A stretch of DNA of 7,502 nt from Verrucomicrobiales bacterium (GTDB taxonomy: Bacteria > Verrucomicrobiota > Verrucomicrobiia > Methylacidiphilales > JAAUTS01). The position numbers were made by a program, and so were the translations under genes. Positions 1 through 5,626 of this stretch are shown in pieces. The notes beneath the pieces were generated by a model. That model searched no databases, was not told the DNA's origin, and saw only the letters and a program-made list of their open reading frames with translations. The stretch is taken from contig JAITHY010000135.1 of the NCBI GenBank assembly GCA_031279715.1, positions 1-7,502 of the forward strand. Direction: 5' to 3'. Each line of letters opens with the position of its first letter. The stretch's first letter is position 1.

Positions 1-2
1 CC

Positions 3-365
3 GCGATTTTGCGCCATCATCTCGACATCTTCGTCAACTTTGACCAGGAGCCGGTTGAGTTTGAGGAGCCGAAGCAATCCTCCGTGACACAAGACAGCGC
101 GCTGAAAAAGTTGCTGAACATGAGCGTCAACGAAATTGAACTCTCTGTCCGCGCCGCGAATTGCCTGAACAACGCGAACATTACCTCGGTCGGTCAATTG
201 GCCATGAAGAGCGAGGGCGAGATGCTCAAGTATCGTAATTTTGGCAAAAAATCGCTGAACGAAATCAAGGATAAACTGCATCAGTTGGGCTTGTCCCTCG
301 GCATGAAATTTGAGCCGGGTTTGGTCGATATGCCCGCTGATGCCAACGGAGACCAAGCTTTATGA
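3..365 (+). CDS. rpoA: DNA-directed RNA polymerase alpha subunit, C-terminal part (5' end outside window)
   Basis: The last 120 residues of RpoA are present; the gene begins before the window and is read from the first in-frame codon at position 3. The segment holds the end of the N-terminal assembly domain (ILRHHLDIFVNF), an acidic linker, and the complete alpha-CTD. The CTD shows the helix-hairpin-helix DNA-binding surface: IELSVRAANCL, whose Arg corresponds to E. coli R265 that contacts UP elements, and NFGKKSLNEIKDKL, followed by the usual LGLSLGMKF. The alpha subunit nucleates polymerase assembly in the cytoplasm, and its CTD binds UP elements and activators. The stop TGA overlaps the rplQ start (ATGA), the normal end of the rpsM-rpsK-rpsD-rpoA-rplQ operon. 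Codons look ordinary and nothing is broken. The TTG at position 9 is internal, not a start. Confidence 0.97.
   Translation, partial: AILRHHLDIFVNFDQEPVEFEEPKQSSVTQDSALKKLLNMSVNEIELSVRAANCLNNANITSVGQLAMKSEGEMLKYRNFGKKSLNEIKDKLHQLGLSLGMKFEPGLVDMPADANGDQAL
348..351 (+). promoter_or_regulatory. Shine-Dalgarno sequence of rplQ
   Basis: GGAG lies 10 bases upstream of the rplQ ATG, inside the end of rpoA. It is the clearest ribosome binding site in the window and belongs to an operon-internal gene, whereas the genes that start transcription units lack one. Confidence 0.5.
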
Positions 366-820
366 GACACCGTGTAAAATCTGTCAAGCTGGGTAGAACT
401 TCCCAGCATCGTGACCTGATGTTGGCGAATCAAGCCGGGAGCTTAATCCAGCATGGCCGCATCAAAACGACCTTGGCCAAAGCCAAGGCGTTGCGTCCCA
501 TCGTGGAAAAACTGGTCACCCTGGGAAAAAAAGGCGGTCTTCACAGCCGCCGCCTCGCCCTCTCCCGTCTCATCAACAATGAGGATTGGGTGAAAAAATT
601 ATTTGGCGAAATCGCTCCGCGATTTCAAGACCGCAAGGGCGGCTATACCCGCGTCTTGAAACTTGGTCTGCGTAACAGCGACGCCTCCTCCATGGCGTTA
701 ATTGAGTGGGTTGATCATGTGCTCAAAGCCCCCGAGGAAAATTCCGCTGACACTGAAGAAAAAAAGGATGAGGGTAAAAAAGCCCCGGAAAAGAAAGCCG
801 CTGAAGCCAAGGCTGAATAA
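362..820 (+). CDS. rplQ: 50S ribosomal protein L17
   Basis: This is L17, a 152-residue protein of the large ribosomal subunit near the peptide exit tunnel. The N-terminal family signature MRHRVKSVKLGRTSQHRDLML is followed by the conserved HGRIKTTLAKAKALRP stretch (about residues 32-47). Residues 1 to about 120 form the complete L17 core. The E. coli protein has 127 residues; the excess here is a C-terminal tail (about 124-152) made almost only of Glu, Lys, Asp and Ala, presumably disordered. The ATG start overlaps the rpoA stop by four bases, so translation is probably coupled, with GGAG 10 bases upstream as ribosome binding site. A strong terminator 16 bases after the stop ends the operon. 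Identification is secure; only the role of the tail is unknown. Confidence 0.98.
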   Translation: MRHRVKSVKLGRTSQHRDLMLANQAGSLIQHGRIKTTLAKAKALRPIVEKLVTLGKKGGLHSRRLALSRLINNEDWVKKLFGEIAPRFQDRKGGYTRVLKLGLRNSDASSMALIEWVDHVLKAPEENSADTEEKKDEGKKAPEKKAAEAKAE

Positions 821-835
821 ACAAACTTAAGACCC

Positions 836-870
836 AAAAAAGGCGAACTCACAACAGTTCGCCTTTTTTT
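836..870 (+). terminator. Intrinsic terminator of the rpoA-rplQ operon
   Basis: A perfect 13-bp stem, A6-GGCGAAC (836-848) pairing with GTTCGCC-T6 (857-869), encloses an 8-base loop (TCACAACA) and runs into a T-tract, starting 16 bases after the rplQ stop. The A-tract on the left arm means it could also stop transcription arriving on the minus strand. Confidence 0.93.
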
Positions 871-912
871 GTCCGGGACAAATGCCATTGTTAAAATTTT
901 TTCAAAAAAATG

Positions 913-939
913 TTGCAAGTGCAATTGATTTTGTATAGA
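913..939 (+). promoter_or_regulatory. Possible weak promoter upstream of the tandem repeat
   Basis: TTGCAA (913-918) and TATAGA (934-939) are separated by 15 bases, slightly short for a sigma-70-type promoter. If active, transcription would run through the tandem repeat and meet the hairpin at 1010-1040. Support is only the two hexamers in AT-rich DNA. Confidence 0.25.
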
Positions 940-960
940 AAGTCATTTATGTTAATTTTC

Positions 961-994
961 GCGTTCAAGCGTTCAAGCGTTCAAGCGTTCAAGC
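961..994 (+). repeat. Octanucleotide tandem repeat GCGTTCAA, 4.25 copies
   Basis: The unit GCGTTCAA is repeated four times without any mismatch and followed by GC, 34 bases in all. It lies between genes, about 160 bases upstream of the autotransporter start. Perfect short tandem repeats change copy number by slipped-strand mispairing; upstream of surface-protein genes in other bacteria they can modulate expression. The effect here is not shown by the sequence. Confidence 0.95.
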
Positions 995-1009
995 TAAGAA
1001 TGATTGCTT

Positions 1010-1040
1010 AAACGGAATTGCAAGCCGTTTTTTTATTTTT
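1010..1040 (+). terminator. Weak terminator-like hairpin with T-rich tail
   Basis: AAACGG (1010-1015) pairs with CCGTTT (1025-1030) across a 9-base loop. The arm runs into seven T, one A and six T. The stem is only 6 bp with three GC pairs, so it may be a weak terminator or attenuator for transcripts entering from the repeat side rather than an efficient stop. If it works, the autotransporter promoter must lie downstream of it. Confidence 0.4.
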
Positions 1041-1070
1041 TCCTCGCTGACCATCAGTCAACATGGAGTG

Positions 1071-1086
1071 TTGCTTGACCAAGCAA
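1071..1086. promoter_or_regulatory. 16-bp palindrome, possible operator
   Basis: TTGCTTG and CAAGCAA are perfect 7-base inverted arms around the central AC. The element sits 68 bases before the autotransporter ATG. With a 2-base centre it cannot form a good RNA hairpin, so a dimeric regulator site is the more natural reading. No matching regulator is visible in the window. Confidence 0.4.
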
Positions 1087-1140
1087 TCGCCTCATGTCTC
1101 CGCATGTCCCTCACAATCCTCAATTTTCAACCAAACAAAC

Positions 1141-1146
1141 CATAAT
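1141..1146 (+). promoter_or_regulatory. Possible -10 element of the autotransporter gene
   Basis: CATAAT matches TATAAT at five of six positions and ends 7 bases before the ATG at 1154. No good -35 hexamer is found at the right distance. The position agrees with the -10 placement before the other lead genes in this window and would give a leaderless or nearly leaderless transcript. Confidence 0.3.
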
Positions 1147-1153
1147 TAAATAT

Positions 1154-3787
1154 ATGAAAACACCCATCATCAAATTGCTGACGCTGACCGTCAACATCAT
1201 CACCCTGCCGCTGACGCTCAGCGCCTCCATCACCGGCAATACCGGCACTAACATCGCCATCACCGCCGGCAGTGGCACCAGCCAGAGCGGCGTGACGTTT
1301 GACAATAGCGGCAACACCACCAGCCCGATTAGCGTCAGCACCACCGGCTGGTATGACGGCACCCGTGCCACCATCATCGCCAGCGGCACCTCTGGCAACG
1401 GGCGAAACGGTGTTACCATCGCCACCGGCGGCACCGTTAGCCTCACCGACAGCACCATCAACGCCACCCTCTACGGAGTCAGCACCAGCGGTACTTCCAC
1501 GGTTACATTGAACAATACTGACATCACCACCAGCGAGAGCGGGGTCAACCTCTCGTCCGCCTCACGCGCCACACTGGATGGCGTGAGCATCAATGCCTAC
1601 AACATTGGCGTGAATGTCAATAGCACTTCCACCGCCATGCTGAACAACGTGAGCATCGTCACTGAGGGCACCAACGGTTCCGGAATCAATCTCAGCGGTT
1701 CTTCCGCAGCCACCATTAATAATGTCAATATTAGCACTCGGGGATACAATGGTACCGGCATCAATGTCACCAATGCCGCAATCTTGACGTCTGTCGGCGT
1801 TAGCATTGCCACCACTGGCTCCGGCGCGGGTGGTTATGCAATACAAATGTACTCGACTGCTGACATTAGCGATGTGCAAGTTACCACCCAGGGAGATTAT
1901 GCCCGCGGGGCTACGGTTAATGCCTACATTCGAAACGGTGGCACCACCGCGGCGACTGTCAGCAACGCGCAATTTACCACCAGCGGATACAATGCGATCG
2001 GCTTTAGCCTCGGTTGCAGCATCGCCGGTGCCGGCTCCATCACCGATACCAACGGTTATGCAATACTTCGCATGGATAATGTAATCATCAATGCTTCCGG
2101 TAACGGCCTTAATATTAGCCCTGGAATCTCCAGCACGACATCCGGTGTTATAATCAATTATCAAGCGGAATTAATTGACGTGGCGATTAATTCCCAAAGA
2201 TTCGGCATTGCTAGTGACACTACTTTCACACCCAATTTGTTAAACATGGATAATTGGAACGCGGACACAATGACAAATAGCGAGTGGATTCTGGAGCGTT
2301 CCACTGTTACCGGTGCCGCGGGACTCATCATGTTGAATACCGAGCTAAGCGGCACCAATGCCGCCGGAGAAAAGATCTCGCTGGATTATTTTGCGAATAT
2401 GACCGTCAGTGCCAGCGCCAGCATTTTGCGAGGAGACATATCGGTTTCCGGCAGCAAGGCGAATTTGAACTTGTTCTTGAACGGCAGCATACTCACTGGC
2501 GCGTCCACTGTTGCGGACTCTGCCACGCTGAACATCACCCTTGACAACAACACGAATTGGAAGATGACGGGCCGCTCGAAAGTAACGACCTTGCGGGGGG
2601 CGAATGATGCGGTCATCACCATCGCCAACGTGGAGGGCGAGGATCTGAGTGTCAGCGGCGGCATCAGCGGGAAAACAGCGCTGAATCTCACGTTGAGCAA
2701 CAGCGTGAAAGGCCGGCGAGCAATCCAGGTCGTCGTGGATGAAAGCGAAAGCATGGGTGGCGACGCCTTCAGCCTCGACAACACCATCAGCAACGGCATG
2801 CAAACCTACGGCTTGGAAAACCGTGTCGACGGCGCTTGGCTGGTGCTGGGCGGCGGCGCGGGCGGGGGCTTCACCGGCAGTGGTGACGCGGTGCTCAACA
2901 GCGCGGCGGCGGCCAGTGGATTCTGGTTTGCGCAATTGGACAACTTGCACAAACGCATGGGCGAACTCCGCTACAACAAGCCCGCTGGCGGGGACCTGCT
3001 CAACAACATCTGGGTGCGCGCCTATGGCCAGCAAATCAACGCCAACACGGGAGTCTTCGGCGTCCGCGGTTTTTCCGAAACGCAATACGGTGTTGATTTG
3101 GGGACAGACTATTTATGGAAGCTGAATGCTGACAATCAGCTGTATACCGGCCTCTTCGCCGGCTACGGCGGCGCTGAGCGTGACTTCCACACCAGTTACA
3201 GCGGCGACACCAGCAGCGGCTGCGGCGGCTTGTATGCGACATGGCTGAACAACAGCGGCTGGTACGCTGACGCCGTTGCCAAAGGCCAATATTTCCGCAA
3301 CGAATTTTCCGGCGCAGACCGTGGCGGCTACGGCAGCGTCGGCGTCGGCATCAGCGTCGAGTTTGGCAGACAATTCAAGTTCAAAGACGACTGGTTCATT
3401 GAGCCGAGTGTTCAGGCAAGTTACCTGCACTTGATGAATGACAGCTACACCACGCGCGACGGAATGAGCGTGACCCTCGGCGACGCTGACGTTCTGCACA
3501 TCCACGGCGGCGCGCGTTTTGGCAGAAACATTCGGCTGGGCAACAACGGACAGTTGCAGCCGCACCTCAAATTTGGAGGCTTAACTCAACTCAGCAGCGG
3601 AAACAAAGTCACCGTCAGTGGCGAGCATTGGCGGCCGAATTTGGACGGTCTCCGCGCCGTGGTCGGCGTCGGCATCGCCTGGCAACTCAACGCTGACAGT
3701 CAACTTTACTTCAGCTACGAGACATCGTTCGGCGAAAAATACGACAAACCCTGGGGCGTGAATTTTGGTTGCAGACACCAATTCTAA
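1154..3787 (+). CDS. Type Va autotransporter with beta-helix passenger and C-terminal outer-membrane barrel
   Basis: This encodes an 877-residue surface protein that exports its own passenger through a C-terminal barrel. Residues 1-24 form a signal peptide (MKTPIIKLL, hydrophobic core, cleavage expected after LSA). Residues about 25-416 are a low-complexity Gly/Ser/Thr/Asn passenger with degenerate repeats (clearest at 108-250) typical of a parallel beta-helix. Residues about 417-560 resemble the pertactin-like segment, with LDNNTNWKMTGRSKVTTL. Residues about 590-877 form the autotransporter barrel (FWFAQLDNLHKRMGELR, later NIWVRAYG and YGVDLGTDYLW) and end in Phe, the outer-membrane assembly signal. 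I chose ATG 1154 because the in-frame ATG at 1094 would put 20 unrelated residues before the signal peptide; neither has a Shine-Dalgarno sequence. The gene appears to stand alone between hairpins. Passenger function (adhesin or other) cannot be told: no protease or esterase motif was seen. Confidence 0.93.
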   Translation: MKTPIIKLLTLTVNIITLPLTLSASITGNTGTNIAITAGSGTSQSGVTFDNSGNTTSPISVSTTGWYDGTRATIIASGTSGNGRNGVTIATGGTVSLTDSTINATLYGVSTSGTSTVTLNNTDITTSESGVNLSSASRATLDGVSINAYNIGVNVNSTSTAMLNNVSIVTEGTNGSGINLSGSSAATINNVNISTRGYNGTGINVTNAAILTSVGVSIATTGSGAGGYAIQMYSTADISDVQVTTQGDYARGATVNAYIRNGGTTAATVSNAQFTTSGYNAIGFSLGCSIAGAGSITDTNGYAILRMDNVIINASGNGLNISPGISSTTSGVIINYQAELIDVAINSQRFGIASDTTFTPNLLNMDNWNADTMTNSEWILERSTVTGAAGLIMLNTELSGTNAAGEKISLDYFANMTVSASASILRGDISVSGSKANLNLFLNGSILTGASTVADSATLNITLDNNTNWKMTGRSKVTTLRGANDAVITIANVEGEDLSVSGGISGKTALNLTLSNSVKGRRAIQVVVDESESMGGDAFSLDNTISNGMQTYGLENRVDGAWLVLGGGAGGGFTGSGDAVLNSAAAASGFWFAQLDNLHKRMGELRYNKPAGGDLLNNIWVRAYGQQINANTGVFGVRGFSETQYGVDLGTDYLWKLNADNQLYTGLFAGYGGAERDFHTSYSGDTSSGCGGLYATWLNNSGWYADAVAKGQYFRNEFSGADRGGYGSVGVGISVEFGRQFKFKDDWFIEPSVQASYLHLMNDSYTTRDGMSVTLGDADVLHIHGGARFGRNIRLGNNGQLQPHLKFGGLTQLSSGNKVTVSGEHWRPNLDGLRAVVGVGIAWQLNADSQLYFSYETSFGEKYDKPWGVNFGCRHQF
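1475..1903 (+). repeat. Passenger-domain repeats of 22-25 residues
   Basis: Six degenerate units start with G-V/I/Y at residues 108, 130, 152, 177, 202 and 227 of the autotransporter. Each shows the pattern G-[VIY]-N/S...-hydrophobic-x-N/D-V-x-I-x-T-x-G, for example GVNLSSASRATLDGVSINAY. This periodicity fits one turn of a right-handed beta-helix. Repeats are conserved in protein and only loosely in DNA; one 13-base stretch (GGTTATGCAATAC) recurs exactly at 1832 and 2054, in frame. Confidence 0.7.
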
Positions 3788-3796
3788 AAACGATTC

Positions 3797-3846
3797 ATCC
3801 ACAGATTTCGCGGATTAAAAACAAAAAATCCATGTAATCTGTGGAT
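3797..3846. repeat. Nested inverted repeat (palindromic intergenic repeat)
   Basis: Perfect outer arms of 11 bases, ATCCACAGATT (3797-3807) and AATCTGTGGAT (3836-3846), enclose perfect inner arms GGATT (3812-3816) and AATCC (3827-3831) around an A-rich loop. The layout (long stem, small internal loop, short stem) resembles the AATCTGTGGAT-type palindromic repeats I recall from intergenic DNA of several environmental phyla. Ten bases separate it from the autotransporter stop. No T-tract follows on the plus strand, so an ordinary intrinsic terminator is not supported, although the RNA would fold and could protect the 3' end. Confidence 0.8.
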
Positions 3847-3861
3847 AAAAAACTTCGCGTC

Positions 3862-3890
3862 TTGCCGGAACGATGGACTTGTGCTAACTT
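3862..3890 (+). promoter_or_regulatory. Predicted promoter of the exported protein gene at 3902
   Basis: TTGCCG (3862-3867), a 17-base spacer and TAACTT (3885-3890), with an extended TGC before the -10, fit a sigma-70-type promoter. The -10 ends 11 bases before the ATG, so the leader would be only about 5 bases and could not hold a Shine-Dalgarno sequence. Confidence 0.4.
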
Positions 3891-3901
3891 GGGCGTCAGC
3901 G

Positions 3902-4495
3902 ATGAAAAGGCGTTGCACAATTTTATTGTTGCTGGCACTGCCGCTGACAGTGAGGGCGCAGGAGGAGGTGTCGGCGCCGTTGCCGGAAAATTCGCGGTTT
4001 ACGCAACAGATGAAGGATGCGATGGAGGGCAAGGCGAGTGATTTCGCCAACAAGAATTTCAACACGACCCCATTCAACACCAAAATTTTGAACGGGAAAA
4101 GTGCAAATTTGGCGAAAGGCGCGAATAATTTTTCATTTCCCAACAATACTTTTTCCAGGCAGTTTCAAGCCGGTTCGTTTGACGGTTTTGGTGGCAGTTA
4201 TGTTGTTCCGGAGAATAAAAAATTTGCCACGGACCGATTTTTTGAACTGAACAGGCGTCCGTTTTCCGGAAAGGTGGTGGCTGTCACGGTTGACCGTGAC
4301 AGCGGAAAAAGTTTCGGCGCGCAAAATTGGGACAAAAAATATCGTGATGCAGGCAGGATGTATCAGGGCAAAGAGTTGACCGAGTTGGGCAGTTACAGCG
4401 GCACGCTGGTTTTGCACGGCAAGGACGATATGAATTGGGGGCAGGAAACCATCAGTTCGGAGCAAATCAAAGAAATTTTGAACAAGGATAAATGA
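3902..4495 (+). CDS. Exported protein of unknown function
   Basis: I do not recognise this 197-residue protein. Residues 1-19 are a clear signal peptide (MKRRC, then ILLLLALPL, cleavage expected after VRA), so it is probably periplasmic or secreted. The mature part is hydrophilic and rich in Asn, Phe, Lys and Gly. It has an Asn/Phe-rich stretch at about 49-90 (NKNFNTTPFNTKILNG, then FSFPNNTFSRQF) and a more ordered-looking C-terminal half with RPFSGKVVAV, SYSGTLVLHG and a final helix EQIKEILNKDK. No cysteine occurs in the mature part. ATG 3902 is preferred over the upstream GTG at 3881 because it begins exactly at the signal peptide and the predicted -10 overlaps the GTG. The stop TGA directly abuts the stop of the convergent minus-strand gene. 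A 24-bp palindrome lies inside the coding sequence. Confidence 0.8.
   Translation: MKRRCTILLLLALPLTVRAQEEVSAPLPENSRFTQQMKDAMEGKASDFANKNFNTTPFNTKILNGKSANLAKGANNFSFPNNTFSRQFQAGSFDGFGGSYVVPENKKFATDRFFELNRRPFSGKVVAVTVDRDSGKSFGAQNWDKKYRDAGRMYQGKELTELGSYSGTLVLHGKDDMNWGQETISSEQIKEILNKDK
4280..4303. repeat. 24-bp palindrome inside a coding sequence
   Basis: The arms GCTGTCACGGT (4280-4290) and ACCGTGACAGC (4293-4303) are perfect 11-base reverse complements around TG. The DNA encodes about VAVTVDRDSGK of the unknown exported protein. An 11-bp perfect symmetry in coding DNA is unlikely by chance and could be a cruciform or a protein-binding site. The arms resemble but do not equal the GCTGAC motif frequent in this window. 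Confidence 0.75.
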
Positions 4496-5068
4496 CTATG
4501 GTGTGATGGTCAGCTTCGCCGTGGCGTTGATTTCGGGATAGTTGGCGAGGATAACTTTGACTTCATAGGCGCCGGGCGTGGCGTTTTTGGCGATTTTTTC
4601 AATCGGGATGTTTGCAGTCCATGAGAGGGTTTCGTTGGGGTTGAGGAAACTGGCGCCGACTTTTTGCTCGAATAATTTGTCGTCCGACCAAATATACACG
4701 GGGTTGTTTTTTTCGGGGCTGATGGCGATGTCATAACGCTGAGAGTCAGGGAATGAGAGTGTGTAGCCTTTTTTGGCGGATGTGTTTTTGACGCGAAAGG
4801 TCACCTTCAGCGTGGTCGGGGCGTTGGTTTGGTCAATGGTTGGCGGGGTGATGGAGATGGCGGGTGGGGTGATGATGACTTCACCCTTGAAATCTTGAAA
4901 GTTGATTTCGTTGGCTTTTTGCACCCGTTCAGGGTCGCCCGCGAAGAGGGAGAAGCGTTTGCCGGGTGGATTGATAAACTGGTTGGGGATGGTTTTTTTG
5001 CTCGGGACGATGTCTTGTGCCAGCGTCGGCGAGACGGTGGCGAGGAATAACAAAGGCAGCCATTTCAT
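4496..5068 (-). CDS. Exported protein with a BsuPI-like domain
   Basis: This is a 190-residue protein on the minus strand with a signal peptide (MKWLPLLFLATVSPTLA, cleavage expected after residue 17). After a Pro-rich linker, residues about 86-152 match the beta-sandwich BsuPI family (named after an intracellular proteinase inhibitor of Bacillus). The matching elements are VTFRVKNTS (89-97), LSFPDSQRYDIAI (104-116), VYIWSDDKLFEQ (124-135) and LNPNETLSW (142-150), then PGAYEVKVIL (165-174). Most members with this fold are uncharacterised, so protease inhibition is only a name, not a claim. The ATG at 5068 begins the signal peptide; there is no Shine-Dalgarno sequence, but a promoter abuts it. 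It converges with the unknown exported gene, stop against stop (TAG next to TGA), and diverges from the gene at 5155. Confidence 0.85.
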   Translation of the reverse strand: MKWLPLLFLATVSPTLAQDIVPSKKTIPNQFINPPGKRFSLFAGDPERVQKANEINFQDFKGEVIITPPAISITPPTIDQTNAPTTLKVTFRVKNTSAKKGYTLSFPDSQRYDIAISPEKNNPVYIWSDDKLFEQKVGASFLNPNETLSWTANIPIEKIAKNATPGAYEVKVILANYPEINATAKLTITP

Positions 5069-5077
5069 AAGCGTGGA

Positions 5078-5105
5078 AGCATAGCCGAATCGTTGGAATG
5101 TTCAA
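5078..5105 (-). promoter_or_regulatory. Predicted promoter of the BsuPI-like gene
   Basis: Read on the minus strand, TTGAAC (5105-5100), a 16-base spacer and TATGCT (5083-5078) precede the ATG by 9 bases. The predicted transcript would have a leader of about two bases. It shares the 86-base divergent region with the plus-strand promoter at 5121-5148. Confidence 0.4.
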
Positions 5106-5120
5106 TAGTGAGATTGCAGC

Positions 5121-5148
5121 TTGAAAAATGTCGCGGTCAGCGTAGAAA
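5121..5148 (+). promoter_or_regulatory. Predicted promoter of the SecD-head-like gene
   Basis: TTGAAA (5121-5126), a 16-base spacer and TAGAAA (5143-5148) lie just before the ATG at 5155. Only 6 bases separate the -10 from the start codon, so transcription would begin at or near the A of ATG. The purine-rich AAAAAGAG could alternatively be read as a weak ribosome binding site. Confidence 0.35.
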
Positions 5149-5154
5149 AAGAGC

Positions 5155-5625
5155 ATGCGTATGTTTTTTCTTGCGATGTTGGGCGCGCTGACGGTGGCCG
5201 CGCCGCTGACGGCGGGGTCGGGCAAGCCGGAGGTGGTGTTGCAGGTGCTGGTTCAAGACACGGAACTGACCGACCCGACGAAGGTGGTGCGGTTGCAGCT
5301 GGAGAATCCGCCGGAGGTGGTGAACTTCAGCAGGCTGCCCGTCGTGAGCCAAAAGTATTTGTGGAATGTGCACGCGCAGCCGGACGGCTCGGTGGTAGTG
5401 CAATTTGACAGTATTGGCGCGGATGCGCTGGAAGTGGCGACGCGCATCAACATGGGGAAAATAATGGTGGTGGTGTTTCGCGCTGACGGTGACGAGGACG
5501 GGCGGGTTTTGCTGGCGGCGGTGATTGACAGCCCGCTGACGGGGGGGCGTTTGCGGCTGCACGGGCTGACGGCGTCGGACATCAAAAAAATCCAGTCTTT
5601 TATCACCAGGCGGCGCGCGACTTGA
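5155..5625 (+). CDS. Small exported protein resembling the SecD/SecF P1-head subdomain
   Basis: This 156-residue protein has a signal peptide (MRMFFLAMLGALTVAAPLTAG, cleavage near residues 20-22) and no further membrane segment. Its second half resembles the periplasmic P1-head subdomain of SecD. VVVQFDSIGADALEVATRINMGKIMVVVF (residues 80-108) parallels the SecD pattern Ft-x-eGa-x-f-x-x-T-x-x-N-x-GK-x-lAIvl. GRVLLAAVIDSPLTGGRLRLHGLTASDIKKIQ (116-147) parallels g-x-v-x-saP-x-I-x-x-x-I-x-gG-x-x-x-I-x-G-x-ft-x-eeA. In SecDF this part contacts emerging preproteins; here the transporter itself is absent, so the role is unknown. The assignment rests on pattern memory. It diverges from the BsuPI-like gene. 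Start ATG 5155 is followed by a second ATG at 5161; both give a signal peptide. Confidence 0.75.
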   Translation: MRMFFLAMLGALTVAAPLTAGSGKPEVVLQVLVQDTELTDPTKVVRLQLENPPEVVNFSRLPVVSQKYLWNVHAQPDGSVVVQFDSIGADALEVATRINMGKIMVVVFRADGDEDGRVLLAAVIDSPLTGGRLRLHGLTASDIKKIQSFITRRRAT

Positions 5626-5626
5626 G

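Larger units (their letters stand above)
871..1153. other. Gene-free region between rplQ and the autotransporter gene
   Basis: No convincing gene is seen in these 283 bases. The first 90 bases are AT-rich. They contain a possible but weak promoter (TTGCAA at 913-918, 15-base spacer, TATAGA at 934-939). Then follow an octanucleotide tandem repeat (961-994), a hairpin with a T-rich tail (1010-1040), a 16-bp palindrome (1071-1086) and an AT-rich stretch just before the ATG at 1154. The words TTGCAAG (913, 1018) and TTGCTT (1004, 1071) recur. The density of short symmetric elements suggests a regulatory region for the downstream surface protein. Confidence 0.6.

Noticed and set aside
715..924. 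69-codon minus-strand frame over the rplQ end and terminator
   Set aside because: It reads through the rplQ charged tail and the terminator hairpin in reverse; its Ser/Phe-rich product only mirrors the Glu/Lys codons.
891..947. Tiny frame of 18 codons starting MPLLKFFQ in the intergenic region
   Set aside because: No ribosome binding site, no recognisable product, and AT-rich DNA yields such frames by chance.
961..994. Tandem repeat as a CRISPR array or an iteron origin
   Set aside because: The 8-base units are contiguous with no spacers, too short for CRISPR repeats, and there is no replication gene nearby.
1094..1153. Upstream ATG at 1094 as the autotransporter start
   Set aside because: It would add 20 polar residues before a textbook signal peptide and has no Shine-Dalgarno sequence, so ATG 1154 is preferred.
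1562..3565. Long minus-strand frames (200, 246 and 150 codons) opposite the autotransporter
   Set aside because: They are mirror images of Gly/Ala/Thr-rich coding; the plus-strand frame has signal peptide, repeats and barrel. The antisense products are compositionally odd and lack any ribosome binding site.
4829..5084. Plus-strand frames of 60-73 codons opposite the BsuPI-like gene
   Set aside because: The minus-strand frame has a clean signal peptide and domain match; the plus-strand frames have neither.
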